NCBI GenBank assembly: GCA_028278405.1
Contig: JANQEK010000004.1
Coordinates: 1 to 64,000, forward strand
Reading direction: 5' to 3'
Length of the DNA: 64,000 nt
DNA from: Nitrospinaceae bacterium
GTDB lineage: Bacteria > Nitrospinota > Nitrospinia > Nitrospinales > Nitrospinaceae
This document shows positions 60,955-64,000 of the stretch, one piece after another. The notes under the pieces are model-generated. The model was not told the DNA's origin, did not search any database, and saw nothing but the letters and a program-made list of their open reading frames with translations. The translations under genes and the position numbers were made by a program. The first letter of the stretch is position 1; each line of letters starts with the position of its first letter.

Positions 60955-63198
60955 GTGAACGATGAGAACCCTAAACCTATTTCCCCAAGGAAATCTATAC
61001 CGAATTGGGGAAGAAAAACAGCTAAGGCACTCTTTATATTAACTCGCGAGGAACAGATAGCTGAGACCAGTGAAATTCCAAACCTCCTTTCCCAAGACGA
61101 ACTGGTAAAAAAATTAACCAATGGAGAATCCCTCGAAGGTGCGGAGATCGGTGATATCAATTTATCCGAAAAAACATTTAAAAAAGGGTTGGATTTTTCT
61201 GGCTCCATAATTCACGGGAATATCAACTTTAGATCCTGCAAATTTATAGGAGAAATCGAGGTAAAGTTTATCGCGACCAAATTTGTAGGTAGGGCTTGGC
61301 TGGATTTCTCCAATGCAAAATTTTTAAATAAGTCTGTGGTGGATTTTTCTGGAGCTCAGTTTTCAGTTTCTGCTCTGTGCGACTTTTCCTTAACTCAGTT
61401 TTCAGACGAAACCTCGGTTGACTTCTGCACATCCCCATCAACAAATGAGGCTGCCCAATTTTCAAACGGTGCATGGCTAGATTTTACCGAGGCGAAATTT
61501 TCGGGAAAGGCTGGAGCATATTTTTTTGAAGCTCAATTTTCGAATAATACCGCTGCAGTTTTTTTTAATACCAAATTTTTGGGTGAGGCCAAGGCAATAT
61601 TTAACATGGCAAAATTCTCTGAAAATGCCAAAGCAGATTTCCGGATGACTCAATTTAGAAAAAAATCTTTGGCATCATTTGACCAGACTGAATTCTCGGG
61701 AAAGGCCGAAGCAGATTTCTCTAATACTCAGTTTTCAAATAAAGCTCAAACAAGTTTCTATATGGCAAATTTTTCAGATAAAGCACAAGCAGTTTTCTAT
61801 GGAGCCAAATTTTCTAGAAAAACTAAAGCAAATTTTTCTAGCACCGAATTCTCTGATACAACTCAGTTAAATTTCTCAAGATCAGAATTTATTGGGCAAT
61901 CTATTGTGAAGTTTTCCAAAATTAAATTTTCAGACAGAACTAAATCAACTCTTCTCGGTGCTCATTTTTCAGGTAAAACTCGAGCAGATTTTTCTAATGC
62001 AAAGTTTACCGGCGAAGCTGCAGCTGTAATCTCCATGGCGCATTTTTCTGATGAGGCCGGAGCGATTTTCACTATGGCTCATTTTTCTGACAAGGCTAAG
62101 ATAAGTTTTACAAAAGCTAAATTTTCTAAAAAAGCCTGGATATTTTTCGGATTTACAAATTTTCGTAATGGCGCTATAGGGGATTTTTCAAGGGTAGAAT
62201 TTTCAGATATGACTGAGGCAAGCTTCTCGAATTCAGAATTTATTGATAATAGTCAATTTATATTTAAGACAAGAGCCCTGTCATCCTTAGGGAACTATCA
62301 ATTTAGAGACTTACATTGCTCAGAAATTTCGATCATTCGCTTCGAATCAGTAAATTTAGGCAGCGTATCATTTTTTCAAACAGATATCGAAAATTTCACA
62401 TTTAAAAGCGTCTCGTGGACAATCAAAAAAAAAGGAGGAATCTCACGATTCGTGCTAAAGGATGAGGATTTGTTTGAAACGATTAAAGAAAGCAAATTAA
62501 AAAAAATAAATAGAAATAAAACTCTTAAAAAAAAGGAAAAAAAAGCAGAAAAATGGAAGTTAAAAATCGAATATTACCGTCAAGTAGAAATTTTGTACCG
62601 GCAATTGAAACGCAATTATGAAGACAAACGTGATTATCACGGAGCGGGGGACTTTCATTTCGGCGAGCTGGAAATGCGCCGTAAGCAAAAAACGCTATTA
62701 GGACAATGGACTTCTCTGATCCTGCCGTATCGTCTATTTTCCGGCTATGGAGAAAAATGGGGCCGGGCTTTTCTCTGGTTTTTTTTCGCGGTATTCCTGT
62801 TCTCCGTCCTCAATCTGTATTGGATTCATCCTAAACCGACTGGCAAGCAAACCGAGGCAGCCAAAACTACCGAAGATCAAACAGCGGCGGCCAAACCTAA
62901 CAGGAATTCTCCCAAAATCGAAAAGCAAACGATATCAAAAACGGAGACAACTCAACCTCCCTCGAGTCCTTCCAAAACTTGGGAACAAATGCATTGGGCA
63001 GGTCAGTTAGTAGAATCCTTTCTGTTCACTTTTAAATTGATGACTTTTCAACGCGACCTGAAGTATGAAGCTGTCAATGAACTGGATAAGGTGTGGCGGG
63101 GTCGTTTCGGCAGATTTGTTCTCAACCTCGAATTCTTGATCGGTCCCGCCCTGATCGCCTTGATGTTATTGGCTATCCGGCGCCAGTTCCGGCGATGA
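60955..63198 (+). CDS. 13-residue-repeat (pentapeptide-like) solenoid with channel-like membrane C-terminus
   Basis: 747 residues. After a ~75-residue N-terminus come about 25 tandem units of 13 residues (about 75-430), such as ADFSNTQFSNKAQ, TSFYMANFSDKAQ and AVFYGAKFSRKTK. Phe recurs with 5- then 8-residue spacing, so this is a variant of pentapeptide-repeat beta-solenoids. A Lys-rich coil (about 500-545), a helical RQVEILYRQLKRNYEDKRDY segment, a membrane helix (GRAFLWFFFAVFLFSVLNLY, about 603-622), a Pro/Thr/Lys-rich linker, a pore-helix-like VESFLFTFKLMTF and a last helix (LNLEFLIGPALIALMLLAI) follow. Related proteins couple pentapeptide repeats to two-helix ion channels; here the GYG-type filter is missing. 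The repeat part is AT-rich, the end is not. Confidence 0.8.
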   Translation: MNDENPKPISPRKSIPNWGRKTAKALFILTREEQIAETSEIPNLLSQDELVKKLTNGESLEGAEIGDINLSEKTFKKGLDFSGSIIHGNINFRSCKFIGEIEVKFIATKFVGRAWLDFSNAKFLNKSVVDFSGAQFSVSALCDFSLTQFSDETSVDFCTSPSTNEAAQFSNGAWLDFTEAKFSGKAGAYFFEAQFSNNTAAVFFNTKFLGEAKAIFNMAKFSENAKADFRMTQFRKKSLASFDQTEFSGKAEADFSNTQFSNKAQTSFYMANFSDKAQAVFYGAKFSRKTKANFSSTEFSDTTQLNFSRSEFIGQSIVKFSKIKFSDRTKSTLLGAHFSGKTRADFSNAKFTGEAAAVISMAHFSDEAGAIFTMAHFSDKAKISFTKAKFSKKAWIFFGFTNFRNGAIGDFSRVEFSDMTEASFSNSEFIDNSQFIFKTRALSSLGNYQFRDLHCSEISIIRFESVNLGSVSFFQTDIENFTFKSVSWTIKKKGGISRFVLKDEDLFETIKESKLKKINRNKTLKKKEKKAEKWKLKIEYYRQVEILYRQLKRNYEDKRDYHGAGDFHFGELEMRRKQKTLLGQWTSLILPYRLFSGYGEKWGRAFLWFFFAVFLFSVLNLYWIHPKPTGKQTEAAKTTEDQTAAAKPNRNSPKIEKQTISKTETTQPPSSPSKTWEQMHWAGQLVESFLFTFKLMTFQRDLKYEAVNELDKVWRGRFGRFVLNLEFLIGPALIALMLLAIRRQFRR

Positions 63199-63273
63199 CT
63201 GCCCCCTTGTGGATAACCGGGGAGTCTGATATGATCGCCTCATACACCAATTTCAACCCTGTCAGGGTGTTTT

Positions 63274-63561
63274 ATGTTTGATATCGGTTTCTTCGAAATC
63301 ATGATCATTATGACGATCGCGGTGATCGTCATTGGCCCGAAAAATCTTCCCAAGCTGGCGCGTGCCATCGGCCGCGGGTGGGGCGAATTCCAGAAAACGT
63401 TCAACGAACTGAAGCAGGACGTGATGGACGAAACCGAAGGCGTAAAACAAACCGCCGGACTCGATCAACTCGAACAGGAAGTTTCCGCCGCCACCAAGGT
63501 GGATGTCGACGTCAACCTCGACATGAACGAAGAACCGGACATCAAACCCGACCAGAACTGA
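63274..63561 (+). CDS. tatB: Sec-independent translocase protein TatB
   Basis: 95 residues, AGGG before the ATG. The N-terminus [20 protein letters not shown] is a membrane helix; [20 protein letters not shown] is the hinge and amphipathic helix, with the GPxxLP motif characteristic of TatB more than TatA. The tail is acidic. TatB binds twin-arginine signal peptides with TatC. tatC is not the next gene (a DUF2231 protein is), so it may lie elsewhere. TatA remains an alternative name. Confidence 0.9.
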   Translation: MFDIGFFEIMIIMTIAVIVIGPKNLPKLARAIGRGWGEFQKTFNELKQDVMDETEGVKQTAGLDQLEQEVSAATKVDVDVNLDMNEEPDIKPDQN

Positions 63562-63562
63562 A

Positions 63563-63625
63563 CTCCTGCCCGGAGGGGGAAATTGCCAAAGGCTAGTGGC
63601 AAGCGAAAGTCGCTGAGCGCCACTC
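63563..63625 (+). repeat. Dispersed intergenic repeat, copy B
   Basis: Directly after tatB. Shares a 20-base identical start with copy A (60591), then contains TTGCCA...TGGCAA (63583-63602) and AGCGA-AAG-TCGCT (63602-63614) hairpins and CTGAGCGC. It has the look of a REP-like element of unknown role. Confidence 0.7.
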
Positions 63626-63664
63626 GAAAAATCCTTTCCGGCCAACCCTCAACACCAACATCCT

Positions 63665-64000
63665 ATGCTGAGCACTCCCACCCTGCATCCATTTTTTTCG
63701 CATTTTCCACCCGCCCTGTTTCTGGCCGGACTGGCGATGCTGGGTCTGGCGCGGCGCCGTCCCGACTCACGTTGGGTGCAGGCCGCTTGCCTGAATTTCA
63801 GTTTGGGATTGTTGACGGCGATCCTGGCCGTGTTGACCGGTATGTTTGCCGCCGACCTTTCACAGTGGCCGATTGTCGAAGTAGAGGGTCACCAGGGATA
63901 TTCGTTTGCGTCAGTCATTTTTTATATCTTCTGTACGGTCTTTGTGTACACCCAGCCCTTCAAACCGGCGGCTCTATTTTTTTACGGACTTACCGTGCTG
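63665..64000 (+). CDS. DUF2231-family membrane protein, C-terminus cut by window edge
   Basis: 112 residues visible from the ATG at 63665 to the window end, no stop reached. The start MLSTPTLHPFFSHFPPALFL shows the HPxxxHFPxAL motif of DUF2231 membrane proteins (often described as putative haem-related or cytochrome-like membrane proteins). Three membrane segments can be seen: LFLAGLAMLGLA, LNFSLGLLTAILAVLTGMFA with the conserved G-M/D area, and FASVIFYIFCTVFVY. The histidines could bind haem. No close partner except tatB upstream. Confidence 0.75.
   Translation, partial: MLSTPTLHPFFSHFPPALFLAGLAMLGLARRRPDSRWVQAACLNFSLGLLTAILAVLTGMFAADLSQWPIVEVEGHQGYSFASVIFYIFCTVFVYTQPFKPAALFFYGLTVL

Noticed and set aside
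1-64000. CRISPR array, rRNA operon or insertion sequence
   Set aside because: No regularly spaced direct repeats of 25-40 bases, no rRNA sequence and no transposase-like gene were seen. The 39-base periodicity at 61.2-62.3 kb is coding and belongs to the 13-residue repeats.

Overview
The window comes from a Gram-negative bacterium of roughly 50% GC. Evidence is a type IV pilus operon with an outer-membrane secretin, a LapA/LapB-type LPS regulator, an outer-membrane beta-barrel protein, a TatB-type protein and an MsbA-like exporter. Gene content and codon style remind me of Nitrospinota or deltaproteobacteria-like lineages. That placement is an impression, not a proof. No rRNA, CRISPR array or recognisable transposase was seen. 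One tRNA (Leu, CAG) is present.

Layout. 1-6.0 kb: two large membrane proteins (YfhO-like and GT117/DUF2723-like), then two paralogous type IV pilins, each behind a sigma-54 type promoter. 6.2-9.1 kb, forward: nadD, rsfS, a DksA/TraR-type zinc protein and a LapA-LapB fusion. 9.2-21.7 kb, mostly reverse: a secreted small protein, an ADP-ribosylglycohydrolase, a metallo-hydrolase that apparently starts at ATT, an aldehyde dehydrogenase, and the pilM-N-O-P-Q-aroB operon headed by a small HTH gene. 22-29 kb: miaB, a large unknown protein, a FabF-like synthase, nagZ and a second HTH regulator. 29.1-40.2 kb, reverse: GH57 glucanotransferase-like enzyme, ABC exporter, split sulfopyruvate/phosphonopyruvate decarboxylase, epimerase, pyruvate phosphate dikinase and glyS. 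40.3-47.8 kb: outer-membrane protein, mnmG with a DUF4911 gene, apt, a LysM/M23 lipoprotein and an FG-GAP lipoprotein.

47.8-50.6 kb is the most unusual part: an AT-rich three-gene cassette (Dam-like methylase, ParB-like DNA-binding protein, and an unknown protein with a HEPN-type RNxxxH motif). It has its own promoter-like site and its own terminator, and looks like a horizontally acquired, possibly defensive, unit. 50.8-60.5 kb: a J-domain/ExeA ATPase/peptidoglycan-binding fusion, yacG, a DsrE-like protein, several small unknowns, a protoglobin-PsiE-like fusion, glyQ, tRNA-Leu, a UPF0104 protein and ribF. ribF is preceded by a terminator-like hairpin. 60.9-64 kb: an AT-rich gene for a 13-residue repeat solenoid with a channel-like C-terminus, tatB, and the start of a DUF2231 protein.

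Functional links: pilins plus pilMNOPQ build type IV pili, and the two membrane glycosyltransferase-like proteins beside the pilins may modify them. Start codons were moved from the longest possible ORF wherever a ribosome-binding site or signal peptide argued for it. Functions rest on motif recognition by eye, without database searches.
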